Part shown: one piece after another, positions 8,789 through 17,205 of the stretch | How positions within the stretch are numbered: the first letter of the stretch is position 1 | Layout of the letters: each line of letters starts with the position of its first letter | NCBI RefSeq assembly: GCF_003977615.1 | Contig: NZ_RYZR01000006.1 | Location: 310,001-374,000 of the forward strand | Direction: 5' to 3' | Length of the DNA stretch: 64,000 nt | From: Dyella dinghuensis | GTDB lineage: Bacteria > Pseudomonadota > Gammaproteobacteria > Xanthomonadales > Rhodanobacteraceae | Made by a program: the position numbers and the translations under genes | The notes under the pieces: model-generated | Database searches by the model: none | What the model was told of the DNA's origin: nothing | Seen by the model: only the letters and a program-made list of their open reading frames with translations

Positions 8789-10519
8789 ATGAATGTAGAG
8801 AAGATTCGCGGTTGGTGGGGCTGGTTTTCCATCGCCAGCGTCGAGAGACGCATTGGTTCCGTAGCCGGTTATGCGTTGTGGATCGTCGCGTGGTTTTTTG
8901 CCCTTTCCTCTCGCTCACTCAGTGAGCCGGACGAAGGCCGCTATGCCGAAGTGGCTCGGGAAATGTGGGTTAGCGGCGACTGGCTGACACCACGCCTGGA
9001 CGGTTTCAATTTCTTCGACAAACCGCCGCTGCATTACTGGGCAACTGCCCTAGCGTATTCGTTTTTTGGTGCGACCCCGCTAGGCGCGCGCCTTTGGTGT
9101 GCATTGACCGGCCTGATGAGCATGGCCGCCGTTCACTGGGCCGGCTCTCGCCTGTTCAATCGTGAAGTCGGAACGAGCGCCGCGCTCATTCTGGGAAGTT
9201 CCCTTCTTTTTACGCTGGGATCTCACATCAACACGCTCGATATAGGCGTTGCGGCTTTCCTGACCGTAGCCATCGCCTTGTTTCTCGTCGCGCAGTTCGA
9301 TGCGTCTGCCATTCGCTATCGCTTCGCTTTGACCTTGGGCATGTGGGTGGCGCTCGGGCTCGCCGTGTTGTCGAAGGGGTTGATTGGCGTTGTATTGCCC
9401 GGTGCCGCGATCGTCGTTTATGCATGCTGGCAACGCGATTTCGCCATCCTTCGTCGCGTATCGCCCCTGACGGGCGCCGTCGTTCTGTTGCTCGTTTCTG
9501 CGCCGTGGTTTGTGTGGATGTGCCGCCAGCATCCTGAATTCTTCGATTACTTTTTTGTCAGGCAGCATGTCACGCGATTTCTCACCAACGAGGACAACCG
9601 CAACAAGCCGATCTGGTTTTACCTTCCCGTCGTCCTGATCGGCCTGATTCCCTGGTGCTTTTTCACACCGTTAAAAAGAACAGCTTTCGCATCAATCATC
9701 AACCGCGAACCTGCTCAAGTATTTCTTCTGTCGTGGATCGGCGTTGTTTTTACGTTCTTCACGATTTCACACTCGAAACTTCCGTTTTACATTCTTCCGT
9801 TGTTCCCCGCGCTGGCGTTGCTGATCGCGATCTTTTTCGTCCGCATGACGACGCGCGAGCTTATTGTCCGAATGTGGCTGCTGGCGACCTTGCTGCTGTG
9901 CCTCTATGCCTTCGCGCAATTCGCCGCACCATTTATAAACCCGAGCGCGAAGAGCGAACTCATCAGCCATGGCTTGCATACACTGGCCGCGGCATTGCTG
10001 CCTATTCTTATCGCCACTGTTGCGAGCGTCGCATTGGCGCATACGGGGCGCCGTCACTTGATTGTTTGGGTCATTGCACTGGCAAGTCTCGCCGGCTGGC
10101 AATGGGCGCTGCAGTCGTATACGGCCGACGCCGACTACAATTCGGCCAAACAGGCAGCCGATTTGCTGCGACCTTCCGTCGACGCGAACACGAAAATTTT
10201 CACTTACCAGCGTAACCTGCGCGGCCTACCGTTCTATCTGAATCACTTCGTTATCGTGGTCGCCCACGCCGACGACGACATATCGCCGGCTTTGTCGTCA
10301 AATCCGTCGGGTTATGTCGCTGACACCGCGCAATTTGAGAAACTCTGGAAAAACAGCGACGACGCCGTAGCGCTGGTCCCTGTCGAGGACATGCCCGCGT
10401 TGAATGAACGTGGCGTCCCCTATTACGTGCTTGGGAAAACGTCGTCGCTTGTTGCCATTGGCAGAAAGTTGCCCGTCAACGCTCGCAATCGTGATGAGCA
10501 CTCCGTGCAAGTGGATTGA
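8789..10519 (+). CDS. ArnT-like lipid-linked glycosyltransferase (GT-C, PMT_2 family)
   Basis: 576 residues, with about a dozen hydrophobic segments. The first periplasmic loop carries SEPDEGRYAE (45-54; the Asp-Glu pair is the catalytic site in ArnT-type enzymes), followed by FFDKPPLHYW (75-84), a hallmark of the family. These enzymes move a sugar from a polyprenyl-phosphate carrier onto lipid A or other envelope acceptors. ArnT itself adds aminoarabinose and gives cationic peptide resistance. No other arn gene is nearby, so the sugar and acceptor are unknown. A cop-box-like site precedes it. The ATG at 8789 lacks a clear ribosome site but gives a sensible cytoplasmic N-terminus. Confidence 0.88.
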   Translation: MNVEKIRGWWGWFSIASVERRIGSVAGYALWIVAWFFALSSRSLSEPDEGRYAEVAREMWVSGDWLTPRLDGFNFFDKPPLHYWATALAYSFFGATPLGARLWCALTGLMSMAAVHWAGSRLFNREVGTSAALILGSSLLFTLGSHINTLDIGVAAFLTVAIALFLVAQFDASAIRYRFALTLGMWVALGLAVLSKGLIGVVLPGAAIVVYACWQRDFAILRRVSPLTGAVVLLLVSAPWFVWMCRQHPEFFDYFFVRQHVTRFLTNEDNRNKPIWFYLPVVLIGLIPWCFFTPLKRTAFASIINREPAQVFLLSWIGVVFTFFTISHSKLPFYILPLFPALALLIAIFFVRMTTRELIVRMWLLATLLLCLYAFAQFAAPFINPSAKSELISHGLHTLAAALLPILIATVASVALAHTGRRHLIVWVIALASLAGWQWALQSYTADADYNSAKQAADLLRPSVDANTKIFTYQRNLRGLPFYLNHFVIVVAHADDDISPALSSNPSGYVADTAQFEKLWKNSDDAVALVPVEDMPALNERGVPYYVLGKTSSLVAIGRKLPVNARNRDEHSVQVD

Positions 10520-10563
10520 CGCAAAGCTGTCGGCGGAGCTCGATCAAAATATTGGGTGAGTAA

Positions 10564-10728
10564 CCTCGAATCTCAGCGACTCGATACCCGCTCCCTCCCC
10601 TACGTGAAGTAGGGGAGGGTTGGGGTGGGGTGAAGTCGTCACGCCTGCGGCAAGCTCAAGCTACCCCACCCCGGCCCTCCCCTGCTTGCAGGGGAGGGAG
10701 CAAATCACTGCGCAGTTGAGATTCGAGG
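10564..10728. repeat. Large nested palindrome, REP-like intergenic element
   Basis: Outer arms (CCTCGAATCTCA at 10564-10575 and its complement at 10717-10728) enclose a second pair (GCTCCCTCCCC at 10590-10600 and 10691-10701) and a third (GGGGTGGGGT at 10622-10631 and ACCCCACCCC at 10663-10672). Each side also folds on itself (CCCTCCCC...GGGGAGGG at 10594-10619 and 10676-10699). It lies between convergent genes, so it may act as a strong bidirectional terminator or be a copy of an interspersed repeat. Copy number elsewhere cannot be judged here. Confidence 0.8.
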
Positions 10729-10776
10729 CTATTCTGGAAGGGTTTTGAACAGATTCTTAGGCGTCGCGTTTGAATC

Positions 10777-11151
10777 TCAAGACTCGGATATCGAATCGAC
10801 ACGGTTTGGATAAAACGCGAGGTGTCCCGCGATCTCGGCGACGGCGTCATAGGGCTGCTCGTACGTCCACACCGCGTTGACCCCGCGTTCGCCTGCCGCA
10901 GGAATGCTGTAATACGAACACTCGCCCTTATACGGACAGTAAGTGGCGTGATCGGTACGCTCCAGCTGCGACATCTGCACGTCACTGCGTGGAATGTATT
11001 GCACCGGCGGATAGTTCGCCTCGCGCAAGGTCAGTGCGTTGCTGCTATCGGCGATGACGACACCTCCGGCACGAATGACGATTCGCTTTGCATTGCGCTC
11101 GATCGTGATCGGATGATCGGGTCCGGGAATCCGGCGTTCTCTGCTGCTCAT
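10777..11151 (-). CDS. DUF427 domain protein
   Basis: 124 residues from the ATG at 11151. The longer frame to 11292 adds residues not seen in the family. It matches DUF427 by its layout: a small beta fold with RIVIRAGGVVIADSSNALTL, PPVQYIPRSDV and the conserved cluster TYCPYKGECSYYSI. The biochemical role of DUF427 is unknown. It is convergent with the glycosyltransferase across the large palindrome and divergent from the Rieske oxygenase gene. A weak GAGG lies about 14 bases upstream of the start. Confidence 0.82.
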   Translation of the reverse strand: MSSRERRIPGPDHPITIERNAKRIVIRAGGVVIADSSNALTLREANYPPVQYIPRSDVQMSQLERTDHATYCPYKGECSYYSIPAAGERGVNAVWTYEQPYDAVAEIAGHLAFYPNRVDSISES

Positions 11152-11382
11152 GTTGATCGTGGTTACCTCGCGTGGTGTCGTTCCTGCGTCGAAATACCTG
11201 AGTACGCACGTCCTTGCGTTGTGAATGGCGTCAAAGAAGCCGTTTTCAATGCATCCGAATCGATATGACGCACTGCAATGGCTGCGGTGCACAAGCCGTG
11301 GAATGCTTGAATAAAACCACCCCCTGTTCAGCCACCATCGTTCGATGAATACTCCAGCTTATTGCCTGGGTTGATCGACGAT

Positions 11383-12471
11383 ATGACTGAATTACTTTCC
11401 ACCGCTGCGCTGGCGCCGCAAGAGCTCGACTACGCATTGACGTTGCCCGCACGGTTTTACACTGATGCACGTATGCCTGCGTTGGACGCCAAGGTCATTT
11501 TTTCGCGCAGCTGGCAGCTGGTTTGTCATCAATCGCAGCTTTCCGGCGTGGGCGATCACGTCGTTACGGAGATTGCGGGCTTGCCATTGCTGGTTGTGCG
11601 AAGCGATGCGTCGACCATTCGCGCATTCCACAACGTATGCAGGCATCGCGCGGGGCCGATTGCCAGTTGCGACGGACGTGGCGCGACGTCGTTGCGTTGC
11701 CGCTATCACGGCTGGACCTACGGATTGGATGGCGTGCTGCGCGGCGCGCCGGAAATGGGCCGCACGCCTGATTTCAATCCCTCCGACATCCGGTTGCCGG
11801 AAGTGCGTGTACACGTTTGGCAGGGTCTGGTGTTCGTCGCCATCGGCGATGCACTCGCGTTCGAACATTTTGTGGCGGGCATCGACGCGCGCTTGGGTCC
11901 GCATCGCTCGTTGCACGATTATCAGTTTCATCATCGTGCCAGCTACGAGGTCGCGTGCAACTGGAAGGTTTACGTCGATAACTATCTGGAAGGCTATCAC
12001 GTCCCCCATATTCATCCTGGTTTGAACAGTCTGCTCGACTATCGCAGCTACATCACGGAAACCGCGGAGTGGTATTCCTATCAGTACAGCCCGTTGGAAA
12101 GCGGCGCGGATCTGTACGGCAGCGGCGAGGCGCTGTACTACTTCCTGTATCCGAATGCGATGCTCAATATTCTTCCCGGCCGCCTGCAAACCAATCGCGT
12201 GCTGCCTTTGGGTGTCGATCGTTGCCGCGTGGAATTCGATTTTTACTATGCACCCGACGATAGCGACGAGGCCCACGCACGCCGCGCGAAAGATTACGAA
12301 TTCAGCGATGAAGTGCAGGATGAAGACGTGACGATATGCGAGGACGTGCAGCGTGGTCTCGCTTCCGGTTCGTATGAGGCCGGCCGTTTGAATCCGTTGC
12401 GCGAGAATGCGGTGCATCACTTCCATGAGATCGTTCGTCGCGCCTATCGTGAATCGCTGGCCGACGTATGA
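11383..12471 (+). CDS. Rieske non-heme iron oxygenase, alpha-subunit type
   Basis: 362 residues. The Rieske [2Fe-2S] site is complete: Cys86-x-His88, then Cys106-x2-His109 (CRH and CRYHGW). The catalytic domain carries the mononuclear-iron motif with Asp199, Asn200, Glu203, His206 and His211 (VDNYLEGYHVPHIHP). These enzymes insert oxygen into aromatic rings or N-methyl substrates using electrons from a separate reductase, which is not encoded nearby. The YLEGYHVPHIHP style resembles the quaternary-amine branch (carnitine, choline or betaine type) as much as the aromatic branch. I use the ATG at 11383 rather than a TTG at 11362. The stop overlaps the start of an amino-acid permease by four bases, linking the pair to an amino-acid or amine substrate (inference). 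Confidence 0.88.
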   Translation: MTELLSTAALAPQELDYALTLPARFYTDARMPALDAKVIFSRSWQLVCHQSQLSGVGDHVVTEIAGLPLLVVRSDASTIRAFHNVCRHRAGPIASCDGRGATSLRCRYHGWTYGLDGVLRGAPEMGRTPDFNPSDIRLPEVRVHVWQGLVFVAIGDALAFEHFVAGIDARLGPHRSLHDYQFHHRASYEVACNWKVYVDNYLEGYHVPHIHPGLNSLLDYRSYITETAEWYSYQYSPLESGADLYGSGEALYYFLYPNAMLNILPGRLQTNRVLPLGVDRCRVEFDFYYAPDDSDEAHARRAKDYEFSDEVQDEDVTICEDVQRGLASGSYEAGRLNPLRENAVHHFHEIVRRAYRESLADV

Positions 12472-13769
12472 GCGGCAACCAACGGGGGCTCGGGCAATGG
12501 ATGCTGATTGCGCTGGTCATCGGCAACATCATCGGGTCGGGCGTGTTTGTGTTGCCCGCCGCGCTGGCGCCTTACGGCGCGGCCAGCTTGCTGGGTTGGG
12601 GATTGAGCCTTGGAGGCGCGTTGATGCTCGCGCTGATTTACGCGTGGCTGGCGCAGATCATTCGCAATCATGGCGGCGCTTATGCTTATGCACGCCACGC
12701 GTTCGGCGACGGCGTGGGTTTTCTCGTCGGGTGGAGTTATTGGGTTTGCGTGTGGTCCGCGAACGCGGCGATTGCGGTGGCTTTCGCCGGTAGCCTTGGT
12801 GCTGTGTGGCCTGCCGCGACAGCGACGCCGTTGCGTGGTGCGCTCTGTGCATTGGGCGCATTGTGGATATGCTCGGCGATCAGCCTGTCGGGCGTGCGCG
12901 AGGCCGGTCGCACCGCCATCGTCACAACGTTACTCAAGCTGGTGCCGCTCGTCGTGTTCGGCATTCTCGGTCTGGCATGGGTGCACGTGAGTGCTTATGA
13001 ACCTTTCAATCCGACACACGCACCGATCATCAGCGCCACGACTTCGGTAGCAGCACTGACGTTGTGGGCCTTCCTCGGATTGGAAACGGCAACGGTGCCG
13101 ACGGATGTGGTGGAGAACCCGCAACGGACCGTGCCACGCGCGACAGTGATCGGCATGATCATTGCGGGCGTTGCCACCATGCTCGCCTGCACCGTGGTTA
13201 TCGGCATGCTTCCGGCGGATGTCCTGCAAGCTTCTGCGGCGCCGATGGCGAAAGCAGCACGACATGTGTGGGGTGACGCAGCAGGCACAGCCATCGGCGT
13301 GGTCGCCACGATCTCGTGCTTCGGCGCGTTGAACGGTTGGGTGCTGCTGCAGGCGCAGACCAGTCTGGCAGCGGCACAAGATGGCTTGTTTCCCAAGGTG
13401 TTTGCGCGCCTGGATTCGCGCGGGACGCCATGGATCGGCTTGCTCGTCAGCAGCGTGCTTGCCAGCACGCTGATTGCTGCCAACTACACGCGTTCGCTCG
13501 TGGCGTTGTTTACGTTTTCCATCCTGTTATCGACAGCCACGACCTTGCTTCCGTATCTGATTACGGTGCTCGCGTGGTGGCGCATCGATACGAAGGCGCG
13601 CTGGTGGCGTCGTGCGGTGGCCGTTGGCGCGCTGATTTTCAGCGTATGGGCGTTGATCGGGACAGGCGCGCAACCGTTGATGTGGGGCGCCGTCTTGCTG
13701 CTTGCGGGACTACCGATCTACGTCTGGCAACGCCGCGCCATGCTGCGGCAACTGCCGCGCGCACCATAG
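12468..13769 (+). CDS. APC-family amino-acid permease
   Basis: 433 residues, about 12 hydrophobic helices. TM1 contains the unwound-helix motif GSGVF (23-27) typical of APC transporters, and the N-terminus (MLIALVIGNIIGSGVF) resembles the AdiC/CadB-type antiporter group. The start ATG lies within the last codons of the oxygenase (ATGA overlap), so the two are co-translated. It probably imports or exchanges the amine or amino acid that the oxygenase acts on. Substrate specificity cannot be read from sequence. Convergent with the DUF4142 gene across a shared hairpin. Confidence 0.88.
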   Translation: MSGNQRGLGQWMLIALVIGNIIGSGVFVLPAALAPYGAASLLGWGLSLGGALMLALIYAWLAQIIRNHGGAYAYARHAFGDGVGFLVGWSYWVCVWSANAAIAVAFAGSLGAVWPAATATPLRGALCALGALWICSAISLSGVREAGRTAIVTTLLKLVPLVVFGILGLAWVHVSAYEPFNPTHAPIISATTSVAALTLWAFLGLETATVPTDVVENPQRTVPRATVIGMIIAGVATMLACTVVIGMLPADVLQASAAPMAKAARHVWGDAAGTAIGVVATISCFGALNGWVLLQAQTSLAAAQDGLFPKVFARLDSRGTPWIGLLVSSVLASTLIAANYTRSLVALFTFSILLSTATTLLPYLITVLAWWRIDTKARWWRRAVAVGALIFSVWALIGTGAQPLMWGAVLLLAGLPIYVWQRRAMLRQLPRAP

Positions 13770-13784
13770 TCGCGCGTTGCATTG

Positions 13785-13821
13785 GCAGCGGAGGAGTGCG
13801 TGCATTGCATTCCTCCGCTGC
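13785..13821. terminator. Bidirectional hairpin between convergent genes
   Basis: An 11-bp perfect stem (GCAGCGGAGGA at 13785-13795 with TCCTCCGCTGC at 13811-13821) sits in the 60-bp gap between the permease and the DUF4142 gene. There is no long T run, so it may stop transcription from either side only partly. Confidence 0.6.
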
Positions 13822-13829
13822 GCTAAGCA

Positions 13830-14504
13830 TCAATGCTTGATGTCCGCTGCAGCACCCGCTTCGGCTGGTGTGTCGTTTGCGCCTGATGCAGTAGGCATGG
13901 CTGCGGGCATGGCCTCCATGGGACTGGAAGTCGATGCCTTCATCGCCGTGGACATGGCGTCGTCGCGCGCTGCCGGTATGGCGGCGATGGCTTGCGCAGA
14001 CTTCAGATGCTCGTTCATGCCGGGCAATGCGCCCTGCGCGAATTTCTTCACGTCCGCATCCTTCGCGTCCTTTCCTTCCTGCGTGAATGTCTTCACGGCT
14101 TTCTGGTGATCGCTCACGACGGCTTTCGACCATGCTTCATCAAACGCGCTGCCGGATTCCCCCTGCAGCTTCTTGTTTTGTTTTTGCGCGTCCGACGTGG
14201 CATCGGTGGGAAGCGTTACCTGCTTTGCCTGTGCGAGCGATTTCAGCTGATCGTTTGTCTTGTTCTGGTCGTCGACAAGCTGCTGCGCGAGTTGTTTAAC
14301 CTTCGGATCGGACGACTTGTTCAACGCCATCTGGCCGAGTTGCGTGACTGCGACGCCATTCTGAGCAGCCTGCTGCAGAAAGGTGCTATCGCTATCGCTG
14401 AGTTTGCCGTTGCTGGTAGAGGTATCGGCATAGGCCAGTGCGAAACCACTTGCTGCGAAAAGCAGTGCCGCGGCAAGTGTCTTGTAACCGTGTCGCTTGG
14501 ACAT
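13830..14504 (-). CDS. DUF4142 exported ferritin-like helical protein
   Basis: 224 residues. The start is the ATG at 14504 with a GGAGG ribosome site seven bases upstream; a longer frame to 14696 is rejected. A signal peptide (1-26, ending in ALAYA) precedes a four-helix DUF4142 domain (about 35-170: SDSTFLQQAAQNGVAVTQLG, VKQLAQQLVDDQNKTNDQLK, VSDHQKAVKTFTQEGKDAKD). The tail is rich in Ala, Met and Pro and probably disordered. DUF4142 proteins are periplasmic and often stress-induced; the molecular function is unknown. Confidence 0.87.
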   Translation of the reverse strand: MSKRHGYKTLAAALLFAASGFALAYADTSTSNGKLSDSDSTFLQQAAQNGVAVTQLGQMALNKSSDPKVKQLAQQLVDDQNKTNDQLKSLAQAKQVTLPTDATSDAQKQNKKLQGESGSAFDEAWSKAVVSDHQKAVKTFTQEGKDAKDADVKKFAQGALPGMNEHLKSAQAIAAIPAARDDAMSTAMKASTSSPMEAMPAAMPTASGANDTPAEAGAAADIKH

Positions 14505-14676
14505 GATCAAACCTCCGTACGCATGTCGTGAAGCCAATGTGATGTCTGCGTGATCGTTACGACCGCGCCGCGTGCAGGGCGTGGTCTGAGGCATCGGTGC
14601 AGATCGTCCCGGAAGTTTACTCACGGTAGATGAACGGTTTGCCGCTCGCGCCATCTCGCTGATCGTGCGACGCGCT

Positions 14677-15453
14677 TCAAAAGGTACGAACGGCAATCAA
14701 CACTGCGGCGATCAAACCGCAAATGCCGATGCCCATGCGTAGCGGCTTGGCAGGAATGCGGCGCGCCAGTACGACGCCGATGGGGCCGCCTATCAGTCCG
14801 CTTATCAGCAACACAATTGTCGCCGGCCATGAGACAGGCGCGATGAAACAGAACAGCAGTCCCGCACAACCGTTCGACAAAGCCTGCAAAACGGATTTGA
14901 CGCCATCAAGCTGATGCGTCGAGCTATCGATAAACCACAGGCTGAGTACGGCGAAGAACAGCAAACCAATGCCGCTGCCGAAGTAACCGCCGTAAAGCGC
15001 AATCAGAAAGATGAAGACTTGAAACGCGAAACCTTGTCCGCGTTGGGACGACTGCGCGCGCTTGGCGGTGATCCGCTTGACCAGCCATGGCTGCAGCAGC
15101 GTGAGAACGGAGCCGATGGCGACTAGCAACGGTGCAATAAAGTTGAATACGCTACTTGGCAGCGCGAGAAGAATGACGGCTCCGACGACCGAGCCTGCTG
15201 CCGCGGGCAGCAACATGCGGCGAATCTTGGGCCATTGACCTTCCAACTCGCGGCGAAAGGCGATTGTCGCGGAGATGTTGCCAGCGGTGACGCCGATGCA
15301 ATTGCTGACGTTGGCAACGAAGGGATTCAAGCCGAATGCAATCAGCACCGGAAAGGTAATCAGCGACCCCGCACCCGCGATGGCGTTCAACGCGCCGACG
15401 ACGACACCGACGACAGCCAGCAACGCGAGTTGTAGAACGCTGAAGTGCGGCAT
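14677..15453 (-). CDS. TSUP family (TauE/SafE) membrane exporter
   Basis: 258 residues from the ATG at 15453; a GTG at 15471 would add six residues and cannot be excluded. About eight hydrophobic helices. The N-terminal repeat GVVVGALNAIAGAGSLITFP and the internal SNCIGVTAGN and GGYFGSGIGLLFF are characteristic of TSUP transporters, which export sulfite, sulfoacetate or related organosulfur anions. The second repeat (LISGLIGGPIGVVLARRIPA) completes the family's internal duplication. No sulfur-metabolism gene lies next to it, so the substrate is open. Confidence 0.88.
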   Translation of the reverse strand: MPHFSVLQLALLAVVGVVVGALNAIAGAGSLITFPVLIAFGLNPFVANVSNCIGVTAGNISATIAFRRELEGQWPKIRRMLLPAAAGSVVGAVILLALPSSVFNFIAPLLVAIGSVLTLLQPWLVKRITAKRAQSSQRGQGFAFQVFIFLIALYGGYFGSGIGLLFFAVLSLWFIDSSTHQLDGVKSVLQALSNGCAGLLFCFIAPVSWPATIVLLISGLIGGPIGVVLARRIPAKPLRMGIGICGLIAAVLIAVRTF

Positions 15454-15549
15454 CTGTACAGTCTGCCGCACTTGTTGGCGGTTGTGTTACCGCGGCGGAG
15501 GCCATCGCTGGTCTCCGCCTGTGGTGTCCGCCCGAAAGCGGCTCGCTGC

Positions 15550-16302
15550 TTAGGCGGCGCGCGTCAACGTCTCATCAAGAAGTTTCGTCAGAGCGTGCCA
15601 GTGATGCTCGGCCGCACCTGCATTGAAGGCGGGATGGTCCGGCACGGCAAAGCCGTGATGCGCACCGGCGTAGGTGACAACTTCGTGGCGCACGCCATCC
15701 TCGGTGAGCGTCTTGTCGAGCAGCGCTTTCTGCTCATCCGTGAAGTGGGCATCCTCAATGGCGCCGGCGACGTACACGCGTCCCTTCACGCCTTTCATGA
15801 AGCGATGCGGGCTATCCGGTTGGTCTGAAGCCAAACCGCCACCGTGAAAGGACGCGATGGCAGCGAAGCGCTCGGGATACGCACCAGCCGCCATCAACGC
15901 GACATTGCCGCCCATGCAATAACCCGTGCAACCGAGTTGGCTTCCCTTCACCTCGTCGCGCGAGCCCATGAATTGGACGAACGCTTCTGTATCGGAAATC
16001 TTCTTGTCACGATCGAGACTGCCGATGAACTTCATCAACGTGTCTTTCTTGGCTGGATCGGCGAAAACTTCCGCCGGAACCATCGGCTCATACTTACCGG
16101 AGCGGTAATAGAGGTCCGGTAACAGGACGGCATAACCATGATCGGCCAGCTTCTGTGCCATCTCATCCAGCGTGGGACGAATGCCCAGGCCATCCATGAA
16201 AAAGATGACGCCTGGCCACGAACCGGTCTTGCCGTTCGGCGTAAATAGCGAAGCGGGACAGCTTCCATCGCGGGTTTTAATGGTGATATCGACGCGGGAC
16301 AT
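15550..16302 (-). CDS. Dienelactone hydrolase family protein
   Basis: 250 residues, an alpha/beta hydrolase with the DLH signature: nucleophile Cys129 in GYCMGG, Asp in AIEDAHFT (about 184) and His216 in AHHGFAVPDHPAFN. DLH enzymes open lactones in chloroaromatic degradation, and many homologues have uncertain substrates. No signal peptide, so cytoplasmic. A perfect ATGAGG/CCTCAT dyad lies 49 bp upstream of the start and may be its operator. The gene faces away from the small secreted protein gene at 16556. Confidence 0.9.
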   Translation of the reverse strand: MSRVDITIKTRDGSCPASLFTPNGKTGSWPGVIFFMDGLGIRPTLDEMAQKLADHGYAVLLPDLYYRSGKYEPMVPAEVFADPAKKDTLMKFIGSLDRDKKISDTEAFVQFMGSRDEVKGSQLGCTGYCMGGNVALMAAGAYPERFAAIASFHGGGLASDQPDSPHRFMKGVKGRVYVAGAIEDAHFTDEQKALLDKTLTEDGVRHEVVTYAGAHHGFAVPDHPAFNAGAAEHHWHALTKLLDETLTRAA

Positions 16303-16350
16303 GAAACGAGCCTCCAGGGGTTGGATCGGTTAGACGCCCATTATAGATAC

Positions 16351-16366
16351 ATGAGGGTATCCTCAT
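16351..16366. promoter_or_regulatory. Perfect dyad upstream of dienelactone hydrolase
   Basis: ATGAGG, four-base spacer GTAT, CCTCAT. It lies 49-64 bp upstream of the hydrolase ATG in an otherwise unstructured AT-rich stretch, a usual place for a repressor site. The binding protein is unknown. Confidence 0.4.
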
Positions 16367-16555
16367 ACAACGAAAAGTTCTTTCGTTGCATGCAGTTGCC
16401 ATCTTTTATTAGCAGAAGATGTATGGCGATACGCCGCGTCGTTTGCTAATGCCGCGTTTCCTGTCCCTAACCACACATGAACCGCCACACGCCCCGTCAC
16501 GCTCATTTCAGGTTCGCGGCCTGAGGATGATGTTCCCGACCATGAGGGACTACGT

Positions 16556-16942
16556 ATGAAGATTGTGACGAGTCTTGCATTGACCGCTGCAGCTGCTTTG
16601 TCGTTTGCCGCAATGTCGCCACGCGCCGATGCGCAGGTTGCCATTGGCGTAAACATTGGAGCGGCGCCCGCATGCCCGTATGGTTACTATGACTATGCAC
16701 CTTACTCGTGCGCGCCATACGGCTATTACGGACCGGAATGGTTCGTAGGCGGCGTGTTCGTGGGTGCCGGACCCTGGTATCACGGCCCCGCACACTTCCA
16801 GGGTCACGTCGATAATCGTTTCGACGCACGCGCCGGTTACCACGGCCCGTTCCCGAATCACGGCGATCACCCCGCGCCGCATCCGCAAGGCGGATTCCAT
16901 GGCAATGAGATGCGCGATGGTCGCGGTAACGTCGTGCACTAA
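16556..16942 (+). CDS. Small secreted Gly/Tyr/His/Pro-rich protein
   Basis: 128 residues. A clear signal peptide (1-26, cleavage after ADA) is followed by a short region with two Cys (PACPYGYYDYAPYSCAPYG) and a C-terminal half rich in His, Gly and Pro (YHGPFPNHGDHPAPHPQGG). The ribosome site GAGGG is well spaced before the ATG. Similar low-complexity exported proteins are common in Burkholderia and Xanthomonadales, but no function is established to my knowledge. The His content could bind metal (speculative). A strong terminator follows directly. Confidence 0.82.
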   Translation: MKIVTSLALTAAAALSFAAMSPRADAQVAIGVNIGAAPACPYGYYDYAPYSCAPYGYYGPEWFVGGVFVGAGPWYHGPAHFQGHVDNRFDARAGYHGPFPNHGDHPAPHPQGGFHGNEMRDGRGNVVH

Positions 16943-16967
16943 AGCAATCGCTTTGCGTGGTTGAAAC

Positions 16968-16998
16968 AAGGGACTTGTGCAATGGCACAAGTCCCTTT
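16968..16998 (+). terminator. Rho-independent terminator
   Basis: A 13-bp perfect stem (AAGGGACTTGTGC with GCACAAGTCCCTT) and a four-base AATG loop followed by TTTTC, 26 bp after the stop of the small secreted protein gene. Confidence 0.9.
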
Positions 16999-17157
16999 TC
17001 TTTCGATACGGTTACGCACGGGCATGCAACGCATCCATGTGTCATTGGTGATACACCGGGCAGCGCACGAAGTTCGTTGACAAAAATTTCATTTGTTTAA
17101 TTGTGATGCGCCGCGCACAACACCAAACGGACGTCCAAATGACTCACGCTTGAAACG

Positions 17158-17177
17158 TGACGAATCTAGATTCGTCA
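17158..17177. promoter_or_regulatory. 20-bp perfect palindrome before phospholipase C
   Basis: TGACGAATCTAGATTCGTCA reads identically on both strands and ends 28 bp before the phospholipase ATG. A TTGACA hexamer lies 75 bp further upstream (17077-17082) in AT-rich sequence. The palindrome could be an operator for a dimeric regulator or an mRNA leader hairpin; neither is proven. Confidence 0.5.
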
Positions 17178-17205
17178 GTCACTTTCACCGTGTATAGGGA
17201 TCGTC

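Noticed and set aside
11392-12426. A 344-codon open frame on the minus strand
   Set aside because: Antisense to the Rieske oxygenase, whose cofactor motifs prove the plus strand is coding.
17100-17125. TTGTGATGCGCCGCGCACAA as a CRP/Clp site before phospholipase C
   Set aside because: Only the left half TGTGA fits; the right half at the required spacing does not match TCACA.
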